Assembly: GCF_004210375.1 (NCBI RefSeq)
Contig: NC_134825.1
Coordinates: 39,674,348 to 39,738,347 of the forward strand
Direction of reading: 5' to 3'
Source: Tachypleus tridentatus
Taxonomy: Eukaryota; Arthropoda; Merostomata; Xiphosura; Limulidae
DNA length: 64,000 nt
Each line of letters opens with the position of its first letter. Within the stretch, counting starts at the first letter, position 1. Positions 1-11,660 of this stretch are shown one piece after another. The translations under genes were made by a program, and so were the position numbers. A model generated the notes under the pieces. It saw nothing but the letters and a program-made list of their open reading frames with translations. It had not been told where the DNA came from and searched no databases.

Positions 1-70
1 ATATACATATATATATGTCTAGGTTTGTGTTCTAATATGTATATATATATCTAGGTTTGTGTTCTAATTC
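1..70. repeat. AT microsatellite with short tandem duplication
   Basis: Runs of (TA)n enclose two copies of the motif TCTAGGTTTGTGTTCTAAT, 32 bp apart. No coding signal is seen. Confidence 0.7.
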
Positions 71-1844
71 TTCCTTTTTTCTTATTTTGCTAGATGCAAA
101 GTGCTGATGTTGTTACCCTGAAAAACATCATCAGAGATTATCCTATATTCCTCTTATCCATAACGTCCTCTTTACACATACATATATATATTTCCCTACG
201 ATTTCTAAATCCTTGTAAATGATGATAATAAAATTTAAAAAAAAATCTATAAATGTGTGATTACTTCTTATTTTAAATTAATAAATAGATATTTACCAAA
301 TACATTCTTTAATGTCAAGTGAAATGGAAAGTACAATTTGAGATAAAATTTGATAAATGGAGAAATCGATTTTTTTAACACGTTGGACTCTAAGCCTATT
401 TTTCCGGTACTTTCCAGAGTTCCACTAGTCATTTACACCTTTTTTTTTTAGGAAGAGTGTACATTTAGCCGTTGTATTCCAGCCAATAAGTGGCCCTTTA
501 AAAAGAAAATAGAGCACGACTCACCGGCGGGTCGTGTGGGAGCCAACGTATTAACGGTGCACACTAGAAAGCATGTACCTAACAAAAACTGTTTAAGAAA
601 ACTACAACATAGATTTAGAAAGATAATTATCCGAGTTTTGTTCTTATGCAGGTCTCATACATGTATTTAGTTAAAACTTTAGTGTATTCCTTTGAACTAA
701 AATAATAACGAATTGGTAATCAAAAATAATTGTAACTGATATCAGAAAAAGCTAATTAACGTACTCAGAATTAATTAACGTACCTAAATATCAAACATTG
801 ATTAGATTTGTTCTAAACTCGTGTTTCATAACATATTAATCTAGCACAACAAACTTATGTTTCAGAGTTACTTAAAAATGGGTTACAAGTTTCCTCCCAA
901 TTCAACAGAAACATATTTGACTGTTTTGAAATCTGTCATTTGAGACGTAATATTTATTGCACACCAGGGTATAAACGAGAATAATTTATTAACGTGAACC
1001 AGAAACATTTTAAGAAATTTACTGACTTATAGTGATTTGTATACTAACAGTTTTAGTATCAAAAAAGTACTTGGAATGGTACCTGAAAAAAAAGTGATTT
1101 TTAATGTTTGTGAGTATAACTGATGTATCGTATAAATCTTCATTTTTAAGGTAAACCATGACAAACATATTGGTGTGACATTTATTTTTATCAGTCGAAT
1201 GAAACTTTTGGAATGTTTTTTTTAAGTGTTCATACGATTTCCTGCAAGTTTCCTAAATATTAATGAAAGCCTTAAATCACCTTACTAAAACATTAGGAAA
1301 AATGTTATATTAACTGCACAATATACATAGGAAATAGTCTTCCAGGATTTTGAAGAATTCATGGTTCGTAACCTGTTGCCACTAAAAAATTATTCCACAC
1401 TTCGAAGTCGTGGTTCCACTAAAAGAATAACAACCTAATCTTACTATCCGTTAAAAAAAACAAGTTAACAATGAGTGTTTGTCAGGATGATTTTGGACAG
1501 TTAAATCCGTGTGCAGATCAGCACGAGATGTGAAATAATCAGATTATTTGAAGTAAACAATTTATATAATTCACTTTTTTAGGCCAAACATTCGACAAGG
1601 AAAACATTTGAAATTTATGAAATGAAAAATTAAAACTCCTCTATAAATGAGAATATTATTGAAAAAGACTTCGGTTTCAGAAAAATAGCAACAAACTTAC
1701 AGTTATGTAGTTAAGTTTGTAGGTTTGACAACTGATATTGTAAATATTCATTTATCTTAACGTTCCAATAAAATAAAACACACACTCTATTGGATGTGAA
1801 TTATTTTTTATGTATGATTCGTATACATCTCTTCACTTTACTAA
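71..1844. other. non-coding AT-rich stretch
   Basis: No gene is recognised here. The only distinct item is a GC-rich imperfect palindrome at 515-536 (CACGAC...GTCGTG arms around CCGG) that follows a CCAAT and a CCCTTTAAAAA stretch. The rest is simple AT-rich DNA with frequent stops in all frames. Confidence 0.6.
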
Positions 1845-1966
1845 TCCCTCCAGTGGCGCAGCGGAATGTCTGGAGATTCACTGCTAAAAACCGAGTTTCG
1901 ATACCGGTGTTGGGCAGAGCACAGATATTCCATTGTATTGTTTTATGTTTAATTCTAAACAAACAT
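1845..1966 (+). mobile_element. SINE, family 2 (short tRNA-derived)
   Basis: This matches the family consensus seen best at 44473-44600. It has a box A-like GTGGCGCAGCGG, the internal GCTAAAAACCGAGTTTCGATACC (box B-like part TTTCGATACC), then GGGCAGAGCACAGATA and a tail of short A-rich repeats. The head is polymerase III tRNA-like, so family 2 is taken as a tRNA-derived SINE. The copy is moderately diverged. Confidence 0.75.
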
Positions 1967-2709
1967 CTTACTAAGTGTAACATTATCGAATATGTTTCGC
2001 AAAATTCATTAATGTTATTCTGCTTTGTTACTGTACCGTTATGTCACGACGTCAAAAAATATTAGAACATCACATCTTAAGAGGGTTGGGGGTTGTGTTT
2101 CGCTACTGTAGCTCATTGTATTACTAAAAAGACCACTGTTGGTGTTATCTCACCCATGTTCCTGTTAATATATTTTCTAGCAGTCAGTGCTCTGCATTTG
2201 TTGGAATAAACTTATACTCTTTTTGCAAAAGCAGCTACAAGTAGATAGATTCAGATTTCTGAATGCATCACTTATTTCCTTGTGGCGACATGCGTAAACA
2301 TTTCAGAGCGATTTAGTTAAATCCAGGTATTTACTTTAGGTGTAAAGTAGCTTCTGAGCGTTATTTGTCTTAGATTACTTCTTACGGTGATGTAGTTCGG
2401 CCAGGAGAGGAAGAGACATTTCCCAAACAATTTTATTAATGCAGCAAGTGTTAGCATTTTTATCAATGACGAATTTAATGCAAACATATTTACTTGGTTT
2501 ATTATTTCCCAAATAAAACCATGAAAAATATCACAATTTAGAATTTAAATTTTGCACTTTTGAACGAAACAGAAAAAAAAATCTGTCTTCAGAATATGTG
2601 ATAAACAGAACTTCCAATAATACATTGTTTTAATTTTTAATTTATCGAGATATCTTCATTACTTTTTACTTGTACGCACAACTGTTCCTGATCCCAATAG
2701 ACTCTATTT

Positions 2710-2897
2710 GTAAAACACACTGTTTGTTCAAAATAAATTCTATTGATAAACCTTTGTGTGTCCTTGTTGGCATCAAAAGCAACCTTTGTTATCTTCTTTC
2801 TTCGTAAAACATACTGTTTGTTCAAAATAAATTGTGTTGATAAACCTTTGTGTATGCTTGTTGGCATCAAAAGCAATATTTATTATCTTCTTTCTCA
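2710..2897. repeat. 94-bp tandem duplication, two copies
   Basis: Two head-to-tail copies, beginning at 2710 and 2804, share GTAAAACA(C/T)ACTGTTTG, a run through TTGATAAACCTTTGTGT, and GCATCAAAAGCAA. They are about 90 percent alike by eye. The open frames on both strands here are products of the repeat, not recognised proteins. Confidence 0.75.
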
Positions 2898-3005
2898 ATT
2901 AGCCCCAGAGTGCATAGCGGTAAGTCTTCATATTTACAACGCTAAAAACCCTGTTTCGATACCCGTGGTGAGGTTAATACAGAAAGCTCCTTGTGTTTAA
3001 CTACA
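2898..3005 (+). mobile_element. SINE, family 2, diverged
   Basis: The segment contains AGCCCCAGAGTGCATAGCGG, then ACAACGCTAAAAACCCTG and TTTCGATACCCGTGGTG, matching family 2. The 3' part is degraded. Confidence 0.65.
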
Positions 3006-3276
3006 AACGAAGTCTTCTTATCTAAAAATCAAGATATGAAACACAGTTAGACCGTTTTTTATGCAAGGTTTACTTTTAAAATAAACTAAAAAAGGGCAAA
3101 TATTTAGTTAATTGTAGTTTGTTTTTAGAAAACAATGTCAGTGATTGAAAACATAGAACACAGAGTAATATTACATGCGTATTTTCGAAACGAAAATTAA
3201 AAGTAAGATTTGATAATAACACTTTTCATTAATAAGTAAACGGATTTTGTCTCTTTATTTTTTTCTTTCTTTCTAC

Positions 3277-3540
3277 GACCCGGCATGTCTACGTGGTTAG
3301 GGCGCCCGCCTCGTAATTTGAGGTTCGAATTCTCGTCACACCAAACATATTCGACATTTAGGCCGTGAAGGCTTTATAATGTTACGGTCAACCTACTTTT
3401 CGTTGGTTAAAAGAGTGGCCCAAGAGTTGGCGGTGGGTAGTGATGACTAGCTGCCTTCCCTTTATCTTACACTGCTAAATCAGGGAAGTCTAGGGTATAT
3501 AGCTCTCGTGTAGCTTTGAGCGAAATCCAAAACAAACAAA
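3277..3540 (+). mobile_element. SINE, family 1 (tRNA-derived, ~275 bp)
   Basis: Family 1 begins CCCGGCATG with a tRNA-like head (box A near the start, box B GGTTCGAATTC). It continues through a body with GTTGGCGGTGGGTAGTGATG and GACTAGCTGCCTTCCC, and ends in AAACAAACAAA. This copy lies just 5' of the decayed secreted-protein exon at 3555, in what would have been its intron. Confidence 0.85.
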
Positions 3541-3554
3541 TTTTCTTACTATAG

Positions 3555-3745
3555 CTTACCAACATGTTTTCGGCATTTCTCACTGTCGCAGTAATTGGTA
3601 CCTGGTTCATTATTAATGGAGGTCATTACTATACTGGACACTACACTTGTTATTCTTGTTGTCACAGTGACCTCACAACCATAGATATATTCCTCACTAC
3701 TATCGAACTTCTTCATTACCGTATTATGGTCATTAATATTTTTTC
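3555..3745 (+). pseudogene. decayed exon 2 of a small secreted Tyr/His-rich protein
   Basis: After a plausible acceptor (TTACTATAG) the phase-0 frame reads a hydrophobic signal-peptide-like stretch (LTNMFSAFLTVAVIGTW) followed by GGHYYTGHYTCYSCCH. The homologous frame then shifts: an alternative frame continues as HNHRYIPHYYR, matching PYSYSWFHKYVPHY of the intact gene at 17.3 kb. I see no convincing first exon or TATA box upstream, and a SINE sits immediately 5'. It is best read as a dead paralogue in the local tandem family. A reading frame from the internal ATG at 3564 continues to about 3953, but its downstream part has no resemblance to anything and probably reflects the shifted frame running through AT-rich sequence. 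Confidence 0.6.
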
Positions 3746-3979
3746 CAAGCACATGAACAACTATGTTTCTCAAGAAAAATTACTCTTATATTGTAAGTAT
3801 ATAATATTCACTGGCAGATGTATAAATTTAAGTATGAAAATTACGTTGGAAAGAATTCTGTTAGAGCGATACGTGGAAAATGTTAACTTGAGCTTATATT
3901 CAAGAACTTCTAATATGTATATCTTTTTAGTTTCTTCTAGACAGATTAAATAGTGATAGGTCTGAGGGAGTGAATTTTC

Positions 3980-4200
3980 ATGAAAATATATATAGTTTAC
4001 CTCAAAAATAAGTCTATATGGCTTTCACAAATCATGACAGTATGTTTGTTATACGTCAATGTGACTCTGGCAAATCATGAAAGTATATCAATTATAAGTC
4101 TATATAACTGGCAAATCACAACATTACATTTGTTATACGTTTATATGACTCTAGCAAATCATGACAGTATATCTAAGTTTATATGAATCTGGCATTTGTA
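3980..4200. repeat. degenerate tandem repeat
   Basis: The motif (T)GACTCTGGCAAATCATGACAGTAT recurs several times, with TTTGTTATACGT(C/T)(A/T)AT interspersed. Copies are strongly diverged. The 68-codon open frame here is a by-product. Confidence 0.55.
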
Positions 4201-6088
4201 TTATAACATTTAATAAATTGGTACTAATGTGTGTATGTTAGTAACAGCAATTTTTTTCTCGAGTCAATAAGTAGAATATTTATTGCTCCTCTCCGTCATA
4301 TACTAATATTAAGTGTCTGTTTAAAAATAAAATCCGGAAAACAGAGTTGGGCTGTTGTCAAATTAATCAGTGTTTTTTAAGTATCTGTTTAAAACTTTAT
4401 TACAATATTTACATGAAAACGTCAGAAAACAGCTTGTTTTTTTTTTTAAACATTCTAGTAGCAGAATTGTATTTCACTTTTTGAAACTCTAAGAATGTAA
4501 TAAAAGTTTGTTTGTTTGTTTCAAATTTGAAAGATAGAAAATCTACAGATTTACCCATTTTGTAAGCATATTATCTTAACACAGCAAGTTTTGCAATTTA
4601 ATTGTTTTGAAAATGGAAAAATATTTTAATATCTTTTCATTGATTAATTCATATAAAAGTATATGCAACAACATTGTGCAATGGTTAAATCCAAGTACAT
4701 GCTACTTAATTAATATATTTTACGAATTAATTCTTATTAAGATACCATTTGTAAAGTATTGAATTCTTTAAAAATATCAGAAAATTTCGAATCGTTCCTA
4801 CTGGAAAACAGTAAATAAGCTTAGGTTTTATATCAAAATGAAAAGATTAAACTTTATTGTTGAAAATATTTGGAGCAAAGCTACTAGCCAACCATATTGT
4901 TGTTAAAACCTGGGAGAAAATTTACTTTCATGATATTTCAATTTCATTTTGAAATAAAATTTAAAAAGCAAATAAAACATTTAAACCGTTTTAAATATAT
5001 ATTAATTTTGAGTTTCAAACTATAAAACATATTTTATTTAAAAATAATATTCAAAACTCAATAGTAGTCGAAACTGGTATTAGACAAAAACCGAAACCAT
5101 TTTTTTAGAAATCGTGTGCTTTAAAATATTTTTTTTAAAACTACAGATCAAAAAATTATATTGCATAATACATTTAAGCAGTTAACACTGTCTAAAAAAT
5201 TCGTAAACCTATTACTTGTAACAAATTATACATAGGACGAACAAATAAACGTACTATGTAAAATTGGTTTAACATGGTCAGAAAAGACGATAACCTAGAA
5301 TGTTAAAAAATATTTAATATAGTGTTAGTTAAGTTACCTGACGTACAAATCTAGGTTATTAAGACGCGATTAATAAATATGTTGTTCGCCGTAGTGATCT
5401 ATTATAAAGCAAGATAAATTCAGAAAACTGTTCTCACTAGCAGTGGAATATTTAAACCCGATTAAGGATTTCTGTGTTAGAAATAATCATTGGTTGGTGT
5501 TTACATTCTATTTATAGATATCATGTTACTTAACATACAATGTATTTTTAAAGATTTTTATCATTTCAGAAACTACTTGAATCCACACGAAAAGTGAAAG
5601 AGCTGCTCTTTGAACACTTACCACGATAACTCCTTCATAGTGAACGCGCAATATGAAGAGTGTTCTAAGATATGCACTATGTTCTAAATCTAAGCGCATT
5701 AGCTTATTAATTTGTTCGCCTGAATAATTTCAGTATAACAGGCTTTAAAATTTTCGTTTTCTACGTAGAATAAGAAGTTCATAAAGTATAATAAAATATT
5801 TTTCTGTAACAATGTTTTTATGAATTACTTAACTTACAAAACCTGGTAATTGTTTGCTGATTGAAAATACAAGATTCCTCAACAGTTTGTATATAATGTA
5901 CGTTAATACAAAGTTTACAATATAACTGAAAAGTTAGTCCTAATAAATGAAAAAGATCTGGTTTTATCTTGTTTGAGTTACCATTGGAAGTGTATTTAAA
6001 GAGAATTTAATACTCAAAACAATAAAACTAAGAAATGTCTTACCAGTTAATAAAACTTTCTCTGACATAACTAGTGAAAGTTTAAACA
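4201..6088. other. non-coding AT-rich stretch
   Basis: No recognised gene. A segment near 4900-5010 resembles 12300-12370 (shared TGATATTTCA, AAACAAATAAA and TTTTAAA blocks), suggesting the local duplication unit extends here. At 5569-5632 a possible acceptor (TTTATCATTTCAG) precedes a 20-codon frame, KLLESTRKVKELLFEHLPR then stop, which is too short to assign. Confidence 0.5.
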
Positions 6089-6101
6089 CAGTAAAAGATT
6101 T

Positions 6102-6375
6102 GGCCCGGTATGGCCAAGCGTGTTAAGGTGTTCGACTCGTAATCCGTGGCTTGCGGGTTCGAATCCCCGTCTCACCAAACATGCTTTCCCTTTCAGCCGT
6201 GAGAGCGTTATAATGTTAAGATCAATCCCACTATTCGTTGGTAAAAAAGTAGACCAAGAATTGGCGGTGGGTGGTGATGACTAGTTGTCTTTCCTCTAGT
6301 CTTACACTGCTAAATTAGGGACGGCTAGCGCAGATAGCCCTCGAGTAGTTCTGCGCGAAATTCAAAACAAACAAA
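6102..6375 (+). mobile_element. SINE, family 1, with target-site duplication
   Basis: Near full length, from GGCCCGGTATGGCC to CAAACAAA. It is flanked by the 11-bp direct repeat CAGTAAAAGAT (6089-6099 and 6376-6386), which defines both ends and marks insertion by reverse transcription. Confidence 0.92.
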
Positions 6376-6424
6376 CAGTAAAAGATAACGTAAAACAGAT
6401 ACAAGGTAATTATTATCGAATTGA

Positions 6425-6812
6425 TACAGGTCCACAATCCCTTTTTCGAAACCTTGGGGGTCAGTTGTGTTTCGGAAGTTTTCGGATTTTAGAACAAAGG
6501 TATCACCCCAGTAGGATCCAGGGCAACACCCCATAATCATTTTCACATTGAAATTAAACACAAAGTCACAAAATAAAAAGCAAGAAAAATATAAGCAAAC
6601 AGCAGACACACGTATGACCAGTAGGAGCGCTGAGACACAACTGACATGCCTGTTAGACTACTGGGCGGCTGGGCCACGTCACACCTGAGTGACGTGGGTC
6701 AAGTAGGTGTGGAGTTGGGTGTTATACTGACGCTTCACATTCCACGAAAAAAAACTTCGTTTTTTGGAGATTTTCGAATTTCGGAACTTCAGATACGTGA
6801 TTGTGAACCTGT
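6425..6812. mobile_element. MITE-like element with CAGGTYCACAATC inverted ends
   Basis: The stretch starts TA-CAGGTCCACAATC and ends GATTGTGAACCTG-TA, giving 13-bp inverted ends with one mismatch and a TA at each side. Both subterminal regions also carry TTCGGATTTT/GAATTTCGGAA-type sequence. Size (~388 bp), TA flanks and absence of a transposase point to a non-autonomous Tc1/mariner/pogo-superfamily element. The two open frames inside (84 and 94 codons) match no protein I know and are probably chance. Confidence 0.55.
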
Positions 6813-7349
6813 ATTACCAAACAATACCAACCTAGCAAAGTATACAGATAACAATGCATTCGTTTTAATTAAACGAATGTATAATTTTGTTCAGGAGTGA
6901 TCGAACGGAGTTTGTTGGTTAGGCTAAACATTACCGAAAGTGTTAAGAAACTTTACATGTGTGAAAGATGATTATTAATCAGTTTCCAAATATGACCGAA
7001 TAATTAGGTTATTTAATGCCTTTGATAAACCGCATGATTTTTAAATATATGACTATCTCGTTAGATTAAAGAATGAAAAGACCTCACTGAGTGGTCTGTG
7101 TTCTCTGTTGTTTTTCTGGGTGTGTGTGGAGGTCCTTTTTGACATACCGCTGTACCACTGGGAAGCATGTTTGTGTAGGCAGATAATTGTTAACATAACT
7201 GTTTTAGTGTTGGTGCTTTGATGTCCAAAATCCCTGATGTGTTTTTCGCAGGTATGGCACAAACTGTGAGAAGTAGTAGAGATAAATAACTTATGTAGGA
7301 TCTCTCTCCATTACAAACACACAGAAAGATAGAGGGAGCTAAATAATTG
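6813..7349. other. non-coding stretch
   Basis: No supported feature. A 69-codon minus-strand frame at 7053-7262 has no recognisable domain. Confidence 0.5.
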
Positions 7350-7478
7350 TTGTTGTTTTTTAATTTCGCAAAAATCTACACGAAGTTAATTTGCTCTAGC
7401 CGTTCCTGATTTAGAAGTATAAGACTAAAGGGAAGGCAGCTAGTCATCACCACTCACCGCTAACTCTTGGGCTTTGAT
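7350..7478 (-). mobile_element. SINE, family 1, 3' fragment
   Basis: Reverse-complement body of family 1: GGAAGGCAGCTAGTCATCAC, CACTCACCGC and AACTCTTGGGC are recognisable. The tRNA-like head is missing. Confidence 0.75.
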
Positions 7479-7529
7479 TAGATACAGTTATATGAAAGAT
7501 GAAGCAATGCTTTCACATTTTTGCCCTCC

Positions 7530-7665
7530 CCCCTTCCAAAAGCATAGCAGCATGTCTGTGGATTTGCAACGCTAGAAACAGGCTTCAGCCACCCGTGTTA
7601 TGTAAGAGCCTGTAGTGTCGCTTGGATATCACTTTTGAATAACGAACCGATAAAACTAAATAAAG
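7530..7665 (+). mobile_element. SINE, family 2, degenerate
   Basis: AGCATAGCAGCATGTCTG, GCAACGCTAGAAAC and CACCCGTG correspond in order to the family 2 consensus. Confidence 0.5.
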
Positions 7666-8296
7666 AAACAAAAAAACAATCATTTCAAAAGGTTTCCAGG
7701 TAATAAATATTAAGAATATTTTCAGAAGACAAGACCTGACCAGAACTCCAGGCGTTGCGGGTCTCGGGCCATTGCACCGTCTGCACCTCGCTAATTACAC
7801 TTCTGACTTGAGAATTCTCAGTGAAATGTTCTTCGCTATATATATCATTCCTCGTCTATAGTGGAAATACTCGCGTTGTGAAGGAAATATTTAAAAATAT
7901 TACATTTTGGTTTACATGTATTTTTTATGTTAAATACTCAGCAAAAAGAATTGTATTTTGAACATAATAAATTTAAATAATAACTCCATTCACTGCGTCA
8001 TTTCCCAGTTACAACTACACATTAAGTTTGGATAATACCAGATCTTTTCAATCAGTTTTTCAACCGATACTTTCTTCTTTCATTTTTCCTGCCTAATCCT
8101 CCACAACTGGCAATGGATTCATGGTGAGGAAAACAAAGTCTAATAATAAAGACATGATCTGAAACACAAATCATTTTTATTTACATGATTTGAAAGTTTC
8201 GGAATAATTTTTTTGATTTTCAGCGAAACCTGAAAATAGGTATTTGAATATATTTATTAACTAACGTTATAATCATCATTAGCTGGTAATTTGGGC
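7666..8296. other. non-coding stretch
   Basis: No supported feature. A slightly more GC-rich patch at 7735-7800 is unexplained. Confidence 0.5.
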
Positions 8297-8470
8297 ACAC
8301 CATGGCCAGGTGGATAAGGCACTTGACTCATAATCTGAGGGGTGCGGGTTCGAATCTCCGTCGCACCAAACATGCTTGCTTTTCCAGTCGTGGGGCGTTA
8401 TAATGTGACGGTCAATTACCGCAGAAAGTTCTCGTGTAATTTTACGAGAAATTCTAAAACAAAACAAACT
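8297..8470 (+). mobile_element. SINE, family 1, internally deleted
   Basis: The head (CCATGGCCAGGTGG, GGGTTCGAATC) and the extreme 3' end (ACGAGAAATTCTAAAACAAAACAAAC) are present. The central TTGGCGGTGGGTGGTGATG block is gone. Confidence 0.8.
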
Positions 8471-8507
8471 AGTAAATTATTTAGATATTCAATAAAGTTG
8501 TAAACCT

Positions 8508-8776
8508 ACCTGGCATGGCCAGGTGGTTAAGGCGTTCGCCTCGAAATCTGAGAGTTGCAGGTTCGAATTTCTGTCATATCAAAACATGCTCGTCCTTTAA
8601 ACCGTGGGTTGTTACAATGTCACAGGCAATCCCACAATTCGTTGGTAAAAGAGTACCCCAAGATTTGGCGGTGGGTGGTGATGACGAGCTCTCTAGTTTT
8701 ATGCTGCTAAATTAGGAACGGCTAGCGCAGATAGCCCTCGTATAACTTTGCGAGAAACTAAAAGCAAACAAACAAA
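8508..8776 (+). mobile_element. SINE, family 1
   Basis: Near full-length copy from CTGGCATGGCCAGGTGG to AAGCAAACAAACAAA, arranged head-to-tail with the truncated copy just upstream. Confidence 0.88.
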
Positions 8777-9494
8777 TGGTAAACATGAGGAAACAAAAAC
8801 ATTACATTGTGTATCATGAATTACAAGTTGCATGAGACAATTATAATTATACTTAACAAAGAAATGTGTTTTAAGTGCAAAAACGTTGACTAATTTTAGG
8901 TCCAAAGAGGTTTATAAGTTGCTAAGAGTGGAGAAGTATCTGGATATGAATAAACTTTCTTTAATGTAGATCAAGCCCACAAAGCCCTTATTTTATGGTG
9001 CCCGGTAATTAACGAACAAGGCATGCAACAATTGCTGTATACATTTAAACAGCATATCTATATTCATATTTTAAAATCATTAAACAATTATATTTGTGTT
9101 ATTGCTTAAAGCAAACTGACACATATACAAATTTTGACCTTCTTTACAGTTAAATCTAGTTCAAAGTTGGAACTGATAAAAACTCATAATCCGATATTGA
9201 TGAAACTACTTAGTTGATAAAATGTGACAACTGAGGAGAAGGATAAATGTATTTCTTCCCATCTATGAAACTTACTAAAACAAATTCAATTGTGTAATCT
9301 GATATTTCAAAACTAATTCATGGTTTGTGTACTAGAAATGCACACTCATTTTTACTTCAATCTCCATGACTACAGAAGTTTCTTATATTGTAAAACCACC
9401 CTTTATGATATTTACATAAATAAATGTATATATAAGGTCATAATAAAAGTAAAAAATTGCTAAGTTTCCATTATATCCTACTGAACATAGTACT

Positions 9495-10432
9495 GTGAAA
9501 ACGGTAAGTTTTGTCCCGGCATGGCCAGGTAGGTTAATGCGTTCGACTTGTAACCTGAGGGTTGCGTGTTCGAATTCCCGTCGCACCAAACATACTCATC
9601 CTTTCAGCCGTGGGAGCGTTATAATGTTACGGTCAATCCAACTATTCGTTGGTAAAAGAGTAGCCCACGAATTGGCGATGGGTGATGATGACTAACTGCC
9701 TTTCCTCTAGTCTTACACTGTTAAATTACGGACGGATAGGACAGATAACCTTTGGGTAGCTTTGCGCGAAATTAAAAACAAAACAAACAAAGAGTAAATT
9801 TTCTTTTTAAGAGCATGAAGACATTACTAAGACTCATATAATGTTTGGAGCAAAATATGTGATATATATACATATTCTGTTTAAAAATGTAATCTGAATA
9901 GCTTTAAAAATCCGTTCTTAAACCTCACGTTTTTTTGGTTTCTGTTTATGGGTGAATTGTGTGAGTAAGGATTTAGAAAAGTTGTCTTTAATAACTCATA
10001 ATGTTAGAGAACTTTAACAAAAGCTTATATATAAAGAACTTTGAAAATATTTCATAAAAATGTTAAGAAATTACGAGAAACTTGTGTATTTCTTTTTCCT
10101 TGAATGATGATTTTGGTATTTCTAAAGATAATGTTACTTATGGGTTTGTTTTACGTACATTCCAACAGTTCGAAATCCTGCTTGTAACTATGGTTTCCAG
10201 TGCCATGGCTGGTTTCTCGAGCTATTATGCTGGGCATTATTATGGTGACCAACAAGAGGGTAAACATCAGTACGGTGGACATTACTGCAACAAACCATAC
10301 AGATACAGCTAGTTCCACAAATACGTCCCTCATCACTATGGTTCTGTATCATAGTGCCACCCCCACCACTATGATACTCACAAATATATTACATATTATT
10401 ATGATTCTCACAAAATACGATACCTATAAATA
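9495..10432 (+). pseudogene. dead paralogue of the 17-kb secreted Tyr/His-rich gene
   Basis: Exon 1 is still recognisable (GTG AAA ACG then donor GTAAGT at 9504), but the start ATG has become GTG and the TATA box is degraded to AAGTAAAAAAT. Exon 2 starts at 10169 after TTCCAACAG and reads FEILLVTMVSSAMAGFSSYY, then a GHYYGDQQEGKHQYGG stretch and KPYRYS, then TAG at 10310-10312. The frame continues beyond the stop as FHKYVPHHYGSVS, another stop, then HHYDTHKYI and YYYDSHK, clearly the decapeptide-repeat domain of the intact paralogue. The intron holds a family 1 SINE. The lost start, lost TATA and three in-frame stops make this a pseudogene; a short truncated secreted peptide would be the only alternative. 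Confidence 0.8.
9514..9790 (+). mobile_element. SINE, family 1, in pseudogene intron
   Basis: Full-length copy (CCCGGCATGGCCAGG to AAACAAACAAAG) placed ten bases after the GTAAGT donor of the dead paralogue. The intact paralogue at 17 kb lacks it. Confidence 0.9.
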
Positions 10433-11160
10433 TTCTTTTCGCTTCTAAGCCAGCTAATATTACTGGCATCGCTTATGTCGACTATACTATTAAAACTAGT
10501 TATGTCCTTCTACAAATGCTACTTATGTGTGAATAAGTGTTAACTTAATAAGATTTTTAAATAACTGCTTGTCAAAAACTCTCTCTTGGTGATGGGAAAT
10601 AAAAGTTGATAGATATTTTTATCGTATTGGATATCTTACGTCACAGTTGATAACTGAGTTGATAAGGTCATCTGTGTTGTTACAGTTGTCATATTAGTTG
10701 TAAATTCAGTTTCATTGCCTTAAGGTGAATCTTCATGAAAAATTTATTTTACATTTTCTAGTGATACGAATGCCGGCTACTCTGTGGAGCTGCGATTGTC
10801 TCAAGTCCAGTATACCAGAAGTCTTGTTATGTTTTTAATACTTTTCTATCCTAACTGTTTTGTATTTTATTTTTCTAAGAATAAAAATAATGTTTTATCT
10901 TATTTTTTTAGCTTGATTATCATAAGTATTTTATTCAACTTACAAAAATCATCCATTTAACTGTGACTTTTTCCTTTAATCTCTTTCAACACCTAACGCA
11001 ACTAGAATTTGTTTAAAATACACTGTTTATTTTGTTATTGTGTAAGAACATTCTGAAACCAATAGCTAGGAAAACCTGAAGAAAAAACAACACACTTAAC
11101 AGTACTGATATGTTCTCGTTCCGAATAGGTGTAGATACATGAGTGACTACTTATAGTGTA

Positions 11161-11378
11161 AAAAGAAAAAAAATAAAGTAAACTAGAACACCAATTATCC
11201 TGATTAATTAAGGAGGTTGTACGGATAATCGAAAATTCACATAATTAGACATTATTAGAAATAGTATCTTAAACGCTTCCCGAAGAGTACTAAAGGCACC
11301 TTGTACTTACAGCTTGCATTATCATATACCAAAATTGTCACTCTGTCGCCAGACATTTTATAACTGAGTGCAGGTTCC
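11161..11378. other. non-coding stretch
   Basis: Nothing supported between the duplicated block and the next SINE. Confidence 0.5.
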
Positions 11379-11660
11379 GTTTGTTTGTTTGTTTTTTGAA
11401 TTTCACGCAAAGCTACTCGAGGGCTATCTGCGCTAGCCGTCCCTAATTTAGCAGTGTAAGACTAGAGGGAAGGCAGCTAGTCATCACCACCCACCGCCAA
11501 TTCTTGGGCTACCCTTTTACCAACGAATAGTGGGATTGACCGTTACATTATAATAACCCTACGGCTGAAAGAGCGAGCATTTTTGGTGTGACGGGGATAC
11601 GAACCCGCGACCCTCAGATTACGAGTCGCACGCCTTAACACGCTTGGCCATGCCGGGCCA
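11379..11660 (-). mobile_element. SINE, family 1
   Basis: Full-length reverse copy from TTTGTTTGTTTGTTTT to GGCCATGCCGGGCC. It includes the box B complement GGATACGAACCC and the body motif CACCCACCGCCAATTCTTGG. Confidence 0.92.

Larger units (their letters stand above)
9090..11160 (+). repeat. duplicated gene block, paralogous to 16530-18430
   Basis: The block matches 16530-18430 in collinear pieces. Shared items include the CAAACTGACACATAT region, GAGTTCAAAGTT, CCATGACTACAGAA, TATGATATTTA(C/T)ATAAAT, the GTAAGTTT donor, exon 2, a candidate 3'UTR exon (GAGCTG..ATTGT) and a distal AACA..TGATATGTTCTC segment. It is a tandem duplication that includes the promoter and full gene. A SINE at 9514-9790 is present only in this copy, so it inserted after the duplication. 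Confidence 0.75.

Noticed and set aside
6325-6900. 84- and 94-codon ORFs around 6.3-6.9 kb
   Set aside because: They lie across a SINE end and the MITE-like element, on both strands, without recognisable protein features.
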